Assembly: GCF_000091305.1 (NCBI RefSeq)
Contig: NC_013929.1
Coordinates: 9,548,001 to 9,612,000 of the forward strand
DNA from: Streptomyces scabiei 87.22
Lineage (GTDB): Bacteria; Actinomycetota; Actinomycetes; Streptomycetales; Streptomycetaceae
DNA: 64,000 nt
Direction of reading: 5' to 3'
The notes below the pieces were generated by a model, which was given only the letters and a program-made list of their open reading frames with translations, searched no databases and had not been told where the DNA came from. Each line of letters opens with the position of its first letter. The first letter of the stretch is position 1. This document shows, piece after piece, positions 20,910 to 29,776 of the stretch. The position numbers and the translations under genes were made by a program.

Positions 20910-21847
20910 GGGGTCAGATAACCCCCCATCGTGCGGAAGTAGTCCGTCGCGGCGAGTTCCGTGCCGTCCTCCGTCCGTACCCGCTCGACCACCAGCCCCG
21001 GCAGCCGTCCCGAGCGGGCCCCGGCGCCCGCCACGATCACCACCCCGTCGCCCTCCCGGATGAAGATGCGCCCCGGCGTGCCGCCGTACCGCCCCTCGGA
21101 GACGGAGGCCGCGACGATCCGGATCCGCTCGCCCCGGTGGTGGGTGAAGGCGTTGGGGTACGGGTCGGACTGGGCCCGTACGAAGCGCTCCAGGTCCTCG
21201 GCGGGCCAGGTCCAGTCGATCCGGCTGTCCTCCAGGGACCGCTTGTGGAAGAAACTCGACCGGGAGCGGTCCTGCGGCGTCCACACGGCCCGGCCGGAGT
21301 CGATGAGTTCGAGGGAATCGGTGACCAGCGGACCGATCAGGTCGACCGTGCGGTGGAACAGGTCCGTCGCCGTGTCCTTCGGCCCGACCGGCACCGAACG
21401 CTGCAACAGCACGTCACCCATGTCGAGTTCGCCGTCCATGCGGTGGGCGGTGACACCGACCTCCGGCTCGCCGTTGATGAGCGCCCAGATCAGCGGGGAG
21501 AACCCCGCGTACGCCGGAAGCAGCGAGTCGTGGATGTTGAGGGTGCCGTGCGGCGGCAGGTCGAAGATCTCGGGCGGCAGCCAGGTGCGCCAGTTGTTGG
21601 CCACGATGAGGTCCGGGTCCGCCTCCTTGAGCGCGCGCAGCAGCTCCTCGTCGCCCGGCCGGTTGCGCAACAGCACCGGCACACCGTGCTGTTCGGCGAG
21701 GTCGGCGACCGAGTCGTTCCAGATCTTCTCGTACGCGTGATCGCTCTGGGGATGGGTGACGACGAGTACCACCTCGTGTCCGGAATCCAGCAGCGCACGC
21801 AGCGTCCGGTGTCCCCACGTCTGGTATCCGAACATGGCGATCCGCAT
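20900..21847 (-). CDS. N5-hydroxyornithine formyltransferase (methionyl-tRNA formyltransferase family)
   Basis: The protein (315 residues) transfers a formyl group from formyltetrahydrofolate to N5-hydroxyornithine, supplying fhOrn to the NRPS. The formyltransferase core has the Asn-His-Asp triad in LNIHDSLLPAY and HRMDGELDMGD, and a C-terminal domain typical of the Fmt family. I chose ATG 21847 because AGGAGGG lies seven bases upstream; a TTG 15 bases further upstream overlaps that site. Context (divergent ornithine monooxygenase, NRPS, iron box) separates it from housekeeping fmt and from sugar formyltransferases. It corresponds to cchA. Confidence 0.88.
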   Translation of the reverse strand: MRIAMFGYQTWGHRTLRALLDSGHEVVLVVTHPQSDHAYEKIWNDSVADLAEQHGVPVLLRNRPGDEELLRALKEADPDLIVANNWRTWLPPEIFDLPPHGTLNIHDSLLPAYAGFSPLIWALINGEPEVGVTAHRMDGELDMGDVLLQRSVPVGPKDTATDLFHRTVDLIGPLVTDSLELIDSGRAVWTPQDRSRSSFFHKRSLEDSRIDWTWPAEDLERFVRAQSDPYPNAFTHHRGERIRIVAASVSEGRYGGTPGRIFIREGDGVVIVAGAGARSGRLPGLVVERVRTEDGTELAATDYFRTMGGYLTPRP

Positions 21848-21868
21848 ATGAGCCCTCCTCAACCGTTG

Positions 21869-21887
21869 CTAGGTAAGGCTTACCTTA
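21869..21887. promoter_or_regulatory. Iron box between formyltransferase and monooxygenase genes
   Basis: CTAGGTAAGGCTTACCTTA is a near-perfect iron-box palindrome in the divergent intergenic region. It is placed to repress both precursor genes. Confidence 0.87.
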
Positions 21888-21977
21888 TCTAACATGTCCG
21901 TGCTGGGGGAGGCGGTGTTCCTGCCGGGGCGACTGTGTGGACCCCTTTTCTCGATGAAAGGCGATGACGCGGTGACG

Positions 21978-23306
21978 ATGCTGCACACCGGGCCGGATTC
22001 CATCTACGACGTACTGGGGATCGGATTCGGCCCGTCGAATCTCGCGCTCGCCATCGCGCTCCACGAGCACTCCGCACGGGCCGGCGCGGAGAACGGACCG
22101 CGGGTCGGATTCCTGGAGAGACAGCCCCGCTTCGGATGGCACCGCGGCATGCTCATCGACGACGCCACCATGCAAGTGTCCTTCCTCAAGGACCTGGTGA
22201 CGATGCGTGACCCCACCAGCGACTTCAGCTTCCTGTGCTACCTGCGCGACCAGGGCCGGCTGGTCGACTTCCTCAACCTGAAGACCCTCTTCCCGCTGCG
22301 CATCGAGTTCCACGACTACTTCGCGTGGGCCGCCGCCCGCGTCTCCCACCTCGTCGAGTACTCCGCCGAGGTCGTCTCCGTACGCCCCGTCAGCCGGGAC
22401 GGAGAGGTCCGCTACTTCGACGTCACCAGCCGTACCCCCGGCGACCCGGACCGGTTCACCGTCCGCCGCACCCGCAGCATCTGCGTCGCCGCCGGACTGG
22501 AGCCGCACCTCCCGCCGGACGCCGTCCTGTCCGACCGTGTGTGGCACACCAGCGAGCTGCTGCCCCGCGTCGAGGAGGCCCGGCGCACCGGCCGGCCGAT
22601 ACGCCGCGCCGTCGTCCTGGGCGCCGGACAGAGCGCGGCGGAGGCCGTGGACTACCTCCACCGCAGCTTCCCCGAGGCCGAGATCTGCTCCGTCTTCGCC
22701 AAGTACGGCTACACGCCCGCCGATGACAGCCCCTTCGCCAACAAGATCTTCGATCCCGAGGCCGTCGACCTGTACTACGGCTCGCCCCGTGAGGTGAAGC
22801 AGTCGCTGTTCGACTACCACCGCAGCACCAACTACTCCGTCGTGGACATGGATCTGATCGAGTCGCTGTCGCGGACCATGTACCAGGAGAAGGTGCAGGG
22901 CCGGGAACGGCTGCGGATGATGAACGTCTCCCGGCTGCGCGAGGTGGAGGAGGGCACGGACGGCGTCCGGGTGACCGTGGAGTTCCTGCCGACGGGGGAG
23001 CGCGAGACCCTCGGCGCGGACCTCCTTGTCCACGCCACCGGCTACCGGCCGCGCGGGATCGGCGACAACCTCGGCGAGATCGGCAAACTCTGCCTGCGCG
23101 ACGAGGAGGACGCCCTCCAGGTGGGCCGCGACCACCGCGTGGCCACCGCCCCCGACGTCAGCGCGGACATCTACCTCCAGGGCGGCACCGAGCACACCCA
23201 CGGCCTCACCTCGACGCTGCTCTCCACCACCGCCGTCCGGGCCGGGGAGATCTGCGCCTCCCTCCTCGCCCGCCGCGCGGCGGACCTGGCGCCGGCGGAG
23301 GCGTGA
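21978..23306 (+). CDS. L-ornithine N5-monooxygenase (SidA/PvdA/CchB family)
   Basis: This FAD- and NADPH-dependent enzyme hydroxylates the side-chain amine of ornithine, the first step to the hydroxamate. It shows the FAD motif GFGPSNLALA near the N-terminus, the substrate region MQVSFLKDLVTMRDPTS, the NADPH motif VLGAGQSAAEA and the family ATGY motif near the C-terminus. Length (about 443 residues) is normal. ATG 21978 is used; GTG 21972, ten bases after AAAGG, is equally possible. A longer reading from 21894 would start almost inside the iron box and is unlikely. Confidence 0.92.
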   Translation: MLHTGPDSIYDVLGIGFGPSNLALAIALHEHSARAGAENGPRVGFLERQPRFGWHRGMLIDDATMQVSFLKDLVTMRDPTSDFSFLCYLRDQGRLVDFLNLKTLFPLRIEFHDYFAWAAARVSHLVEYSAEVVSVRPVSRDGEVRYFDVTSRTPGDPDRFTVRRTRSICVAAGLEPHLPPDAVLSDRVWHTSELLPRVEEARRTGRPIRRAVVLGAGQSAAEAVDYLHRSFPEAEICSVFAKYGYTPADDSPFANKIFDPEAVDLYYGSPREVKQSLFDYHRSTNYSVVDMDLIESLSRTMYQEKVQGRERLRMMNVSRLREVEEGTDGVRVTVEFLPTGERETLGADLLVHATGYRPRGIGDNLGEIGKLCLRDEEDALQVGRDHRVATAPDVSADIYLQGGTEHTHGLTSTLLSTTAVRAGEICASLLARRAADLAPAEA

Positions 23307-23370
23307 GCGGCGGCTCCGAGGGCGTGAGCGGCTGACACCGGGGGGCGCCGCGCGCCGCGCGCCGTGCGAG

Positions 23371-23388
23371 CGCCCTCCGCGGAGGGCG
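23371..23388. terminator. Palindrome between convergent monooxygenase and streptophobe genes
   Basis: An 18-bp perfect palindrome (CGCCCTCCG / CGGAGGGCG) lies between the two convergent stops and can act as a terminator for either. Confidence 0.5.
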
Positions 23389-23412
23389 TCGGCGGCGGCG
23401 CCCGCGCCCCGC

Positions 23413-24708
23413 CTAACGGCGGCTCGCGCCCTCCTCGACCTCGCCCCGACGCCCTACTCTCCTGGCCAGCGCCGCGCCCAGGAACCCGGTCACGAGTCCC
23501 CACAGCACGGCCAGGCCGAGCGCGCTCCACAGGTGGGGCCGCAGGAACAGTTCCCCGCCCAGGTCGCCGCCGAGGTCACCGATGCCGAGGACCGACAGCC
23601 CGTAGTGCGCGGAGATCCGGCCCACGAGGCAGATCATCAGGACGGTCGCGGCGAGCCCGGCCGCCATGTGCACGGCGTGCTGCCACAGCCGTACCCGGGC
23701 GGGGGAGCGGGCCGCCATCACGAACGAGGCCAGGACCAGCAGCACGGCGTTCACGGCGGGCAGCCACCACACCCGCCCGTCGTAGTCGGCGAGCGAGCCC
23801 AGGTTCAGGGTGGACACGTCGGGCCCGCGCACCACCTCGTCCAGGATCTTCGGCATCGGCAGTCCGAAGGGCCCCTCCACCTGGCTGTCCCAGGTGGCGC
23901 CCAGGCCGATCGTGAAGGCGGGCCACACCACGTTCGGCAGGCCCAGCAGGACCAGCGCGGCCGTCTGGGCGGCATGCCCGCGGGTCAGCGCCACCACGGC
24001 CGCGATCACCAGCCCGATGCCCAGGCACGCCAGCAGCAGACCGACCATCGCGTACGCCGCCGGGCGCACCGACTCCTGGAACCGCAGCAGCCGCGCGGGC
24101 AGCGGTGCCCCGCGCGAGACCAGCAGGGCCAGGACGAGAACCCCGGCGAGCCACACCAGTCCGAGAAACAGGGTCGGCGCCACGGCCGTCTCGAACCCCA
24201 CGTCGGCGGAGGTGCCGAGGAAGTCGCCCACGTCGCCGAGCGGGACGTCGAAGGTCTGCCGGGCGAAGAGCGCCAGGCCGAGCAGCGCCGCCAGCCACAG
24301 GACGGCGATCCGGGCGGCCCAGCCGGCGAGTTCGGCCGCCCCCGCCACCGCCCGATGGCGTAGGGGCCGCAGGAACCCGGCGGCGACCACCAGCGCGCCC
24401 ACGACGGTCACCGACAGCGGCATCACGGTCAGGCCCGCCCGGGTCTCGGCGAAGAACCCCGCGCCGCCGGACAGCTCGATCGTGCCGCCGACCGCCGTGA
24501 CGACGGTGGCCGCGACGACCCGGGGGAACGCGCCGTCGGGGAGGTCCGCCGCGCCGGCCGCCCACAGGCCGAGAGAGGCCGTCACGATCATCGCGATCAG
24601 TCCGGCCAGCACGGTCGCGAGGGCCTGGAGCCAGCCGTGGCGGGCGACCGCACGCTCGGGTGCGGCGGTCTGCCGGGGCGACAGGGTCCGAGGGCTCACT
24701 CTTGCCAC
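23413..24708 (-). CDS. Streptophobe family integral membrane protein
   Basis: The protein has about 430 residues and ten or more hydrophobic segments, with the composition typical of the actinobacterial streptophobe family, whose function is unknown. Visible features include GGTIELSGGAGFFAETRAG near the N-terminus and a long soluble-looking loop (WDSQVEGPFGLPMPKILDEV) between membrane segments. GTG 24708 is my start; GTG 24699 is also possible, and an upstream reading to 24837 adds an unlikely extension. It is divergent from the DUF6777 gene. Confidence 0.7.
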   Translation of the reverse strand: MARVSPRTLSPRQTAAPERAVARHGWLQALATVLAGLIAMIVTASLGLWAAGAADLPDGAFPRVVAATVVTAVGGTIELSGGAGFFAETRAGLTVMPLSVTVVGALVVAAGFLRPLRHRAVAGAAELAGWAARIAVLWLAALLGLALFARQTFDVPLGDVGDFLGTSADVGFETAVAPTLFLGLVWLAGVLVLALLVSRGAPLPARLLRFQESVRPAAYAMVGLLLACLGIGLVIAAVVALTRGHAAQTAALVLLGLPNVVWPAFTIGLGATWDSQVEGPFGLPMPKILDEVVRGPDVSTLNLGSLADYDGRVWWLPAVNAVLLVLASFVMAARSPARVRLWQHAVHMAAGLAATVLMICLVGRISAHYGLSVLGIGDLGGDLGGELFLRPHLWSALGLAVLWGLVTGFLGAALARRVGRRGEVEEGASRR

Positions 24709-24888
24709 GCTAAGCACGACGGTGACACTCCGCGCGCCGGGGCGCACGGCTCGTTCGGCTTGCGGGTGGCGCCGGACCAGAGCACACAATGGCCCTGTTG
24801 AGGAGAAAAGAGTCATAAAACGGCTAAACATGTGCATCGACTGTCATTGATGGCATGTGCAGCGATTCCCTACGCCGGGAGAAGACCC

Positions 24889-26208
24889 GTGAGTTCCGAA
24901 CAGCCGTCCTCCGGCCGCCCCACAGGACCCCCCTCCGGCCCCCTGTCCGGGCCGCAGCAGCCCGGCCCCACCCCGTCCGGCCCGACGCGGCCGAACGCAC
25001 CGGTGCCGCCGGACGACACCTCCCGGCCCGGGGGCACCGGGGGTCCGGGCGACAACGGCGGCTCCGGGGGCGGGCCCGGCGGCACGGGTGGCACCGGAGG
25101 TCCCGGAAGCCCCGGACACCCGTGGTGGCGGTCCGCTCCCCGGATCGCCCTCATGGTCGCCGCCGCCGTGGTCGCGGTGGTCCTGATCGTCGTCCTCACC
25201 CGCTCCGACGACTCCGGCGGCTCGGCCGACGGCGAGGTCTTCCTCCAGGCCGCCGGCAAGGCGGGCCCCGACCCGTTCACCGAGTCCACGGCCACGGACA
25301 GCTCCACCGTGCCCGAGACCCCCACGGCCACACCGAGCAGTGCGGAAACCGCCAACGTGACGCGCGCCGTGGACGGTTCGTCCCCCGGCCTCTACGGCGG
25401 CACCCGCAACGTCTCCAGCTGCGACGTGGAGAAACAGATCAAGGTGCTCGGCGCGAACCCCGCCAAGAACGACGCGTTCGCCTCCGTCGCCGGCGTCGAC
25501 CCCTCCGGCGTACCCGCCTACCTGCGTTCACTCACCCCGGTACAGCTGCGCATGGACACCCGCGTGACCAACCACGGCTACCGCGACGGCGCCGCCACCA
25601 GCTACCAGGCCGTCCTGCAGTCCGGCACCGCCGTCCTCGTCGACGACCGGGGCGTCCCCCGGGTCCGCTGCGCCTGCGGCAACCCGCTGAAGCCGCCGGT
25701 CGCGCTGAAGACCACGCCGGAGCCCAAGGGCGACTCCTGGCCGTCGTACCGGCCGCAGAACGTCGTGGTCATCGAGCGCTCGACCGTGGTCATCGACGTC
25801 TTCGTCCTCTACGACCCCGAGCACGACGACTGGTTCACCCGCCACACCGGCGACACGGGCGGGAAGGACAAGAAGACCACCCCGCCCGTCAACCAGCCCT
25901 CCCCCTCGGTGTCGACGTCGTTCTCCGAGGAACCGCCCTCGAAGTCGCCCAAGCCGTGCCCCTCGTCCCCGGGCGGCGGGACGAAGACCCCGAAGGGCGG
26001 GCACGCCGACGGCAGCTCCAGCCCCTGCCCCTCCTCGTCCTCGGTGACCACTCCGTCCACCTCGCCCCCGTCGTCGCCGGAGACGCCGACCACCGGGCCC
26101 ACGACACCGCCGAAGAGCCCCGAGACGGCCGGTACGCCGGGCGACACCACGACCTCCGGGTCGGCGTCCCTCGACGGTGGCCCGGATCCGGCCGGCCCGG
26201 ATTCCTGA
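24889..26208 (+). CDS. DUF6777-type membrane-anchored protein with disordered tails
   Basis: A Pro/Gly/Ser-rich N-terminal tail (about 75 residues) precedes one membrane segment (IALMVAAAVVAVVLIVVL). An extracytoplasmic domain with paired cysteines (NVSSCDVEKQ, RCACGNPL) follows, then a Ser/Thr/Pro-rich tail of about 130 residues. The central part beginning EVFLQAAGKAGPDPFT resembles DUF6777 proteins of Streptomyces; the function is unknown. GTG 24889 follows GGGAGAAG and was chosen over an upstream in-frame ATG. The tail may span the cell wall. Confidence 0.7.
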   Translation: MSSEQPSSGRPTGPPSGPLSGPQQPGPTPSGPTRPNAPVPPDDTSRPGGTGGPGDNGGSGGGPGGTGGTGGPGSPGHPWWRSAPRIALMVAAAVVAVVLIVVLTRSDDSGGSADGEVFLQAAGKAGPDPFTESTATDSSTVPETPTATPSSAETANVTRAVDGSSPGLYGGTRNVSSCDVEKQIKVLGANPAKNDAFASVAGVDPSGVPAYLRSLTPVQLRMDTRVTNHGYRDGAATSYQAVLQSGTAVLVDDRGVPRVRCACGNPLKPPVALKTTPEPKGDSWPSYRPQNVVVIERSTVVIDVFVLYDPEHDDWFTRHTGDTGGKDKKTTPPVNQPSPSVSTSFSEEPPSKSPKPCPSSPGGGTKTPKGGHADGSSSPCPSSSSVTTPSTSPPSSPETPTTGPTTPPKSPETAGTPGDTTTSGSASLDGGPDPAGPDS

Positions 26209-26215
26209 CCCGCCC

Positions 26216-26237
26216 GCGCGGCCGTACGGGGCCGCGC
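26216..26237. terminator. Convergent terminator hairpin
   Basis: GCGCGGCC / GGCCGCGC forms a perfect 8-bp stem with a 6-base loop between the convergent DUF6777 and FG-GAP genes. Confidence 0.6.
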
Positions 26238-26241
26238 CGCC

Positions 26242-27711
26242 TCACTCGTCGATCGCCGACCCGAACAGGGCGCCCGTGGCGGGCGCCCCGAGGGAGGCGG
26301 CGCCGTACGTCCACGACCCGGCCGCCGTGACGCCGCCCGAGCCCGCCGAGAGCACCCAGATGTGACCGTCGCCGGCGTTCTCGCCCGGCGCGGCGGCCAG
26401 CAGACCGAAGCGGCCGTCGCCGTTCGGGTCGGTCAGCCGGACCTGGGCGCCCCACTTGTCGCCCTTCTCCGCGGCGCCCGGCACGTCCGTGGAGTTCTGG
26501 TCCCAGGACCGGGCGCCGGCCGCGGTCAGCCCGGTTGCCGAGCCGCGCAGCACCCATACGGCGCCGGCGTCCCTCACCGTGCCGATGTCCTCGCCCGCGG
26601 CCCCGATCGCCACGTCCGCGTACCCGTCCCCGTCGGTGTCCGCGACCGACAGGTCCGAGCCCCAGCCGTCCCCGGCCTCGGCCACACCGGGCACGCCGTC
26701 GGAGTCCTGCACCCACCAGTCCGGGTCCGCCGCCGGGCCGTCCGGGCCGCCGAGGCGCACGCCGACCACCCCGCCCGTCCGGGTCTCGCCCGGCTGGTCG
26801 TCCGGCGAGTTCGGCTCGCCGGTCACCAGGTCGTCGTACCCGTCGTTGTTGATGTCCCCGGACGCCGCGACCGGACCGCCGCGCAGATCCCGCTCGTACC
26901 GCAGTCCGTCCGCGTTGCCCGACAGATACGCGGACCACCCGTGCCCGGGCTCGTCCCCCAGGCTCAGCCCCGACACGACGAGGTCGGCGAAGCCGTTCTT
27001 GTCGTAGTCACCGGTGGTCATGGACATGGGCCGGATGTCGCGGGCCTCGGCCTGCGCGCCGAAGCTCCGGGCCGACTCCCGGCGCATTGAGCTGCGCGCC
27101 GCGGCGTCGTACGCGAACAGCTCCACGCCGTACGGGTCGAGCACGGCGAGGAGGTCGCCGTCCGTCTCGGCGGTGAAGCGGCCCGCGGCCAGACCGGTGC
27201 CGAACTGCTCGCTCGCGGCGGGCTCCTCGGTCTCCAGCCAGTCGCTCGCGGCACCCTTGAGCCCGGCCTTCGAGCCCCACAGCACGGTCACGCCGCCCGC
27301 GTCCTTCAGCGTGCCGATGTCCTCGCCGGGGATGCCCACCACGGCGTCGTCGTACCCGTCGCCGTCCAGGTCGCCCGTGGCGACCGCCCGGCCGAACCCG
27401 TCTCCCGTCTCGGCCGCGCCCGCGACCCCCGACGTCGACTGGCTGAAACGGGCGGCGTTGCTCGTCCCGATGCCCTTGGACGAGCCGTACTGCACGGTCA
27501 CCAGACCCGCGCCCTTCTTGCCGCTCACGGTGGCACCGGGCGCGCCGACCAGGATGTCCTCGTAACCGTCGCCGTTGAAGTCGCTGTTGCGGTCACCGGC
27601 CCGGGTGCTGCCGGGCGCGCCGGCGTAGGCGGACGGAGCGGCGGCCATCGCCGTGCCCGAGACGAGAAGAAAGGTGGCAGCGGCGAGCGCTGCCGAACGG
27701 TTCTTGCGCAT
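26242..27711 (-). CDS. Secreted FG-GAP (integrin-alpha-like) repeat protein
   Basis: This 489-residue exported protein has a Sec signal peptide (MRKNRSAALAAATFLLVSG, cleavage near AYA-GAP) and a seven-blade-like series of FG-GAP repeats. Calcium-type D-x-D/N-x-D-G loops recur (DFNGDGYEDILVGAPG, DLDGDGYDDAVVGIPG, DINNDGYDDLVTGEP, DTDGDGYADVAIGAAG). Such beta-propellers bind surfaces or partners; no catalytic domain is fused. ATG 27711 follows AGGAG. Confidence 0.87.
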   Translation of the reverse strand: MRKNRSAALAAATFLLVSGTAMAAAPSAYAGAPGSTRAGDRNSDFNGDGYEDILVGAPGATVSGKKGAGLVTVQYGSSKGIGTSNAARFSQSTSGVAGAAETGDGFGRAVATGDLDGDGYDDAVVGIPGEDIGTLKDAGGVTVLWGSKAGLKGAASDWLETEEPAASEQFGTGLAAGRFTAETDGDLLAVLDPYGVELFAYDAAARSSMRRESARSFGAQAEARDIRPMSMTTGDYDKNGFADLVVSGLSLGDEPGHGWSAYLSGNADGLRYERDLRGGPVAASGDINNDGYDDLVTGEPNSPDDQPGETRTGGVVGVRLGGPDGPAADPDWWVQDSDGVPGVAEAGDGWGSDLSVADTDGDGYADVAIGAAGEDIGTVRDAGAVWVLRGSATGLTAAGARSWDQNSTDVPGAAEKGDKWGAQVRLTDPNGDGRFGLLAAAPGENAGDGHIWVLSAGSGGVTAAGSWTYGAASLGAPATGALFGSAIDE

Positions 27712-27965
27712 GTTCGGCTCCTGGTGGTGAGAACGGCCGGGCAGCGCGGGGGTGTCCGGAAAGGGCCCGTTCCTCGTCCGGCGCCCTGTTCGACACCCCG
27801 TGGTGAGCAAGGGTTGTACGGGACGACACGGCCGGTTCACGAAGCTCGCCCTCCGGGCGCGGACCCGGCCCTCGCCGCGGGGGAGGGCGTTCGCCCCGAG
27901 GGAATCGGCGTGACCGGCGGAAATGGGGTGGCGCGGCGGCACCGGGACCGTCGATGCTCCTCCGT

Positions 27966-28559
27966 ATGAGTGACCATGGCGCGATCCGGCCCGACGAACT
28001 GCCCCTGCCCGAGCGGACACCCGGCTGGGGTGACCGGTTCGTCGGCCCCGAAGCGGACCCGCGCGGCGACGGAGGCTTCGAGGGCGAGCGGGCCACGCTG
28101 GTCGGATACCTGCGCAACCAGCGGCTCACCCTGGAGCTGAAGTGCGCGGACCTGGACGCCGAGGCCCTGGCCCGCCGTTCGGTGCCGCCGTCGAACCTGT
28201 CCCTGCTCGGCCTCGTGCGCCACCTGGCGGGCGTCGAACAGTACTGGTTCCGCCAGGTCCTGGCGGGGGAGCCCCCGTCGCCGCGCCACTATCGCGCCGG
28301 GGGCGACCCCGACGGGGACTTCAACGACGCCGTCGCCGACCCGGACGCCGTGGCCGACGCCTGGCGGACCTGGCGCGGCGAGGTCGCCTTCGCCGAGCGC
28401 TTCGTCGCGGCCGCCCCCGACCTCGCCGTCACCGGACGCCACGACGACGAGCCCATCGCCCTGCGCGAAGTCCTGGTGCACCTGATCGAGGAGTACGCCC
28501 GTCACAACGGCCATGCCGACCTCCTGCGCGAACGCATCGACGGCCGCATCGGCGAGTGA
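27966..28559 (+). CDS. DinB/DUF664 family protein
   Basis: A 197-residue four-helix DinB-like protein. The conserved His positions of the metal site are visible in LVRHLAGVEQYWFR and LVHLIEEYARHNGHADLLRE, and the closing ARHNGHADLLRERIDG is the DUF664 hallmark. Members are thought to be metal-dependent transferases linked to mycothiol or bacillithiol chemistry, but the substrate is unknown. ATG 27966 is used; no strong Shine-Dalgarno is seen. Confidence 0.8.
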   Translation: MSDHGAIRPDELPLPERTPGWGDRFVGPEADPRGDGGFEGERATLVGYLRNQRLTLELKCADLDAEALARRSVPPSNLSLLGLVRHLAGVEQYWFRQVLAGEPPSPRHYRAGGDPDGDFNDAVADPDAVADAWRTWRGEVAFAERFVAAAPDLAVTGRHDDEPIALREVLVHLIEEYARHNGHADLLRERIDGRIGE

Positions 28560-28653
28560 CACCCCCGAGCCTGCGAGCGACACTCCCGAGCCGTCCCCCG
28601 GCGATTCCCCTGAGGGCGGAACGCCGCCCCCTTCCCCTCCCGGCCGGAGTTCC

Positions 28654-28659
28654 TAGGCT
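28654..28659 (+). promoter_or_regulatory. Probable -10 element of a leaderless popR-like transcript
   Basis: TAGGCT ends six bases before the GTG at 28666, so transcription would begin at or next to the start codon. Confidence 0.45.
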
Positions 28660-28665
28660 GGAGAG

Positions 28666-29094
28666 GTGAGCCGACACGTCCCGAACGAAGCCCGAGTCAT
28701 CCCGCTGCGCCCAGCGACGGCGAGCCCGGCGGCGACCCGCCCGGTCCGTCCGGTCCGTCCGGTCCGTCCGGTCGGCCCGGCAGCACCACCGGCTGCGCCT
28801 CCCAGGGAACCCCTGTGGCGTGACCTGGTCGGCGACGTGCTGCGCCGCGAACGGCTGGCCCAGGAACGCACCCTGAAGGACGTCGCCGACGAGGCCCGCA
28901 TCTCGATGCCGTACCTCTCCGAGGTGGAACGGGGCCGCAAGGAAGCCTCCTCGGAGGTCCTCGCGGCAGCCGCCCAGGCCCTCGGCCTGGGCCTCGGGGA
29001 CCTGTTGTCCCTGGCACAGAGGGAGCTGACCCGCCGTCACACCACCCGCAGGGCACCCGCGGCCCCCTACGACGGCCTGTGCCTCGTGGCCTGA
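28666..29094 (+). CDS. popR: XRE-family activator, PopR/ClgR-like
   Basis: A 142-residue protein whose core (residues 50-115) is a Cro/XRE helix-turn-helix of the ClgR/PopR type (GDVLRRERLAQERTLKDVAD, then ISMPYLSEVERGRKEASSEVL). In Streptomyces, PopR activates clpP3-clpP4, and those genes lie immediately downstream in convergent orientation. The N-terminus is low-complexity with a PVR tripeptide repeat coded by CCGGTCCGT units near 28741-28772. It ends LCLVA; PopR and ClgR are known Clp substrates recognised through a hydrophobic C-terminus, so this tail may be a degron. The start is GTG 28666, probably leaderless. Confidence 0.78.
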   Translation: MSRHVPNEARVIPLRPATASPAATRPVRPVRPVRPVGPAAPPAAPPREPLWRDLVGDVLRRERLAQERTLKDVADEARISMPYLSEVERGRKEASSEVLAAAAQALGLGLGDLLSLAQRELTRRHTTRRAPAAPYDGLCLVA

Positions 29095-29101
29095 CCTCCG
29101 C

Positions 29102-29128
29102 GTCCGCGCCCCTGGCCGGGGCGCGGAC
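29102..29128. terminator. Strong hairpin between popR and clpP4
   Basis: A perfect 11-bp stem (GTCCGCGCCCC / GGGGCGCGGAC) with loop TGGCC lies between the convergent genes. Confidence 0.7.
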
Positions 29129-29173
29129 TCCGAGTCCTTCCGCCCTGGGAAGGGCGACCCGGTGGGCCGTCCG

Positions 29174-29776
29174 TCAGACCCCCACCAGCCGCCGGTTCAA
29201 CACCTCGTCCGCCAGCCCGTAGGCCACCGCCTCCTGAGCCGTGAACACCTTGTCCCGGTCCATGTCGGCCCGCAGTTCCGCGGTCGCGCGGCCCGTGTGA
29301 CGCGCGAGCACCTCCTCGACCTGGGACCGGATCCGCACCATCTCCTTGGCCTGCAGGGCGAGATCGGAGACTGTGCCCTGACGGCCCCCGCTGGCCGGCT
29401 GCCCCAGCAGCACCCGCGCGTGCTCCAGCACGAACCGCCGCCCGGCGTCCCCGCCCGCCAGCAGCACCGCCGCGGTGGAGGCCGCCTGCCCGACGCAGAA
29501 CGTCGAGACCGGCGCGCGCACGTAGGACATCGTGTCGTAGATCGCCATCAGTGAAGTGAACGATCCGCCGGGCGAGTTGATGTAGATCGCGATCTCGCTC
29601 TCCGGCGCCGAGGACTCCAGGTGGAGCAGCTGTGCGATGACGACGTTGGCCACTCCGTCGTCGATCTCGGTGCCGAGGAAGATGATCCGCTCGGACAGCA
29701 GCCGGCTGAACACGTCGTACGACCGCTCGCCCTGCGCGGTCCGCTCGACCACGTTCGGAATCGTGTAGCTCCCCAT
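29174..29776 (-). CDS. clpP4: ClpP4-like protease subunit lacking the catalytic His
   Basis: A 200-residue ClpP-fold protein, second gene of the operon, sharing one base with the stop of clpP3 (TGATG). The nucleophile Ser is present (VGQAASTAAV), as is the Asp region (DMDRDKVFTAQEA). Where the catalytic His normally sits (MMHQP in the neighbouring subunit) this protein has LLGQPASGG, that is Gly. It probably forms a mixed tetradecamer with ClpP3 and may be a non-catalytic ring partner. ClpP3/ClpP4 expression in Streptomyces is PopR-dependent. Confidence 0.85.
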   Translation of the reverse strand: MGSYTIPNVVERTAQGERSYDVFSRLLSERIIFLGTEIDDGVANVVIAQLLHLESSAPESEIAIYINSPGGSFTSLMAIYDTMSYVRAPVSTFCVGQAASTAAVLLAGGDAGRRFVLEHARVLLGQPASGGRQGTVSDLALQAKEMVRIRSQVEEVLARHTGRATAELRADMDRDKVFTAQEAVAYGLADEVLNRRLVGV

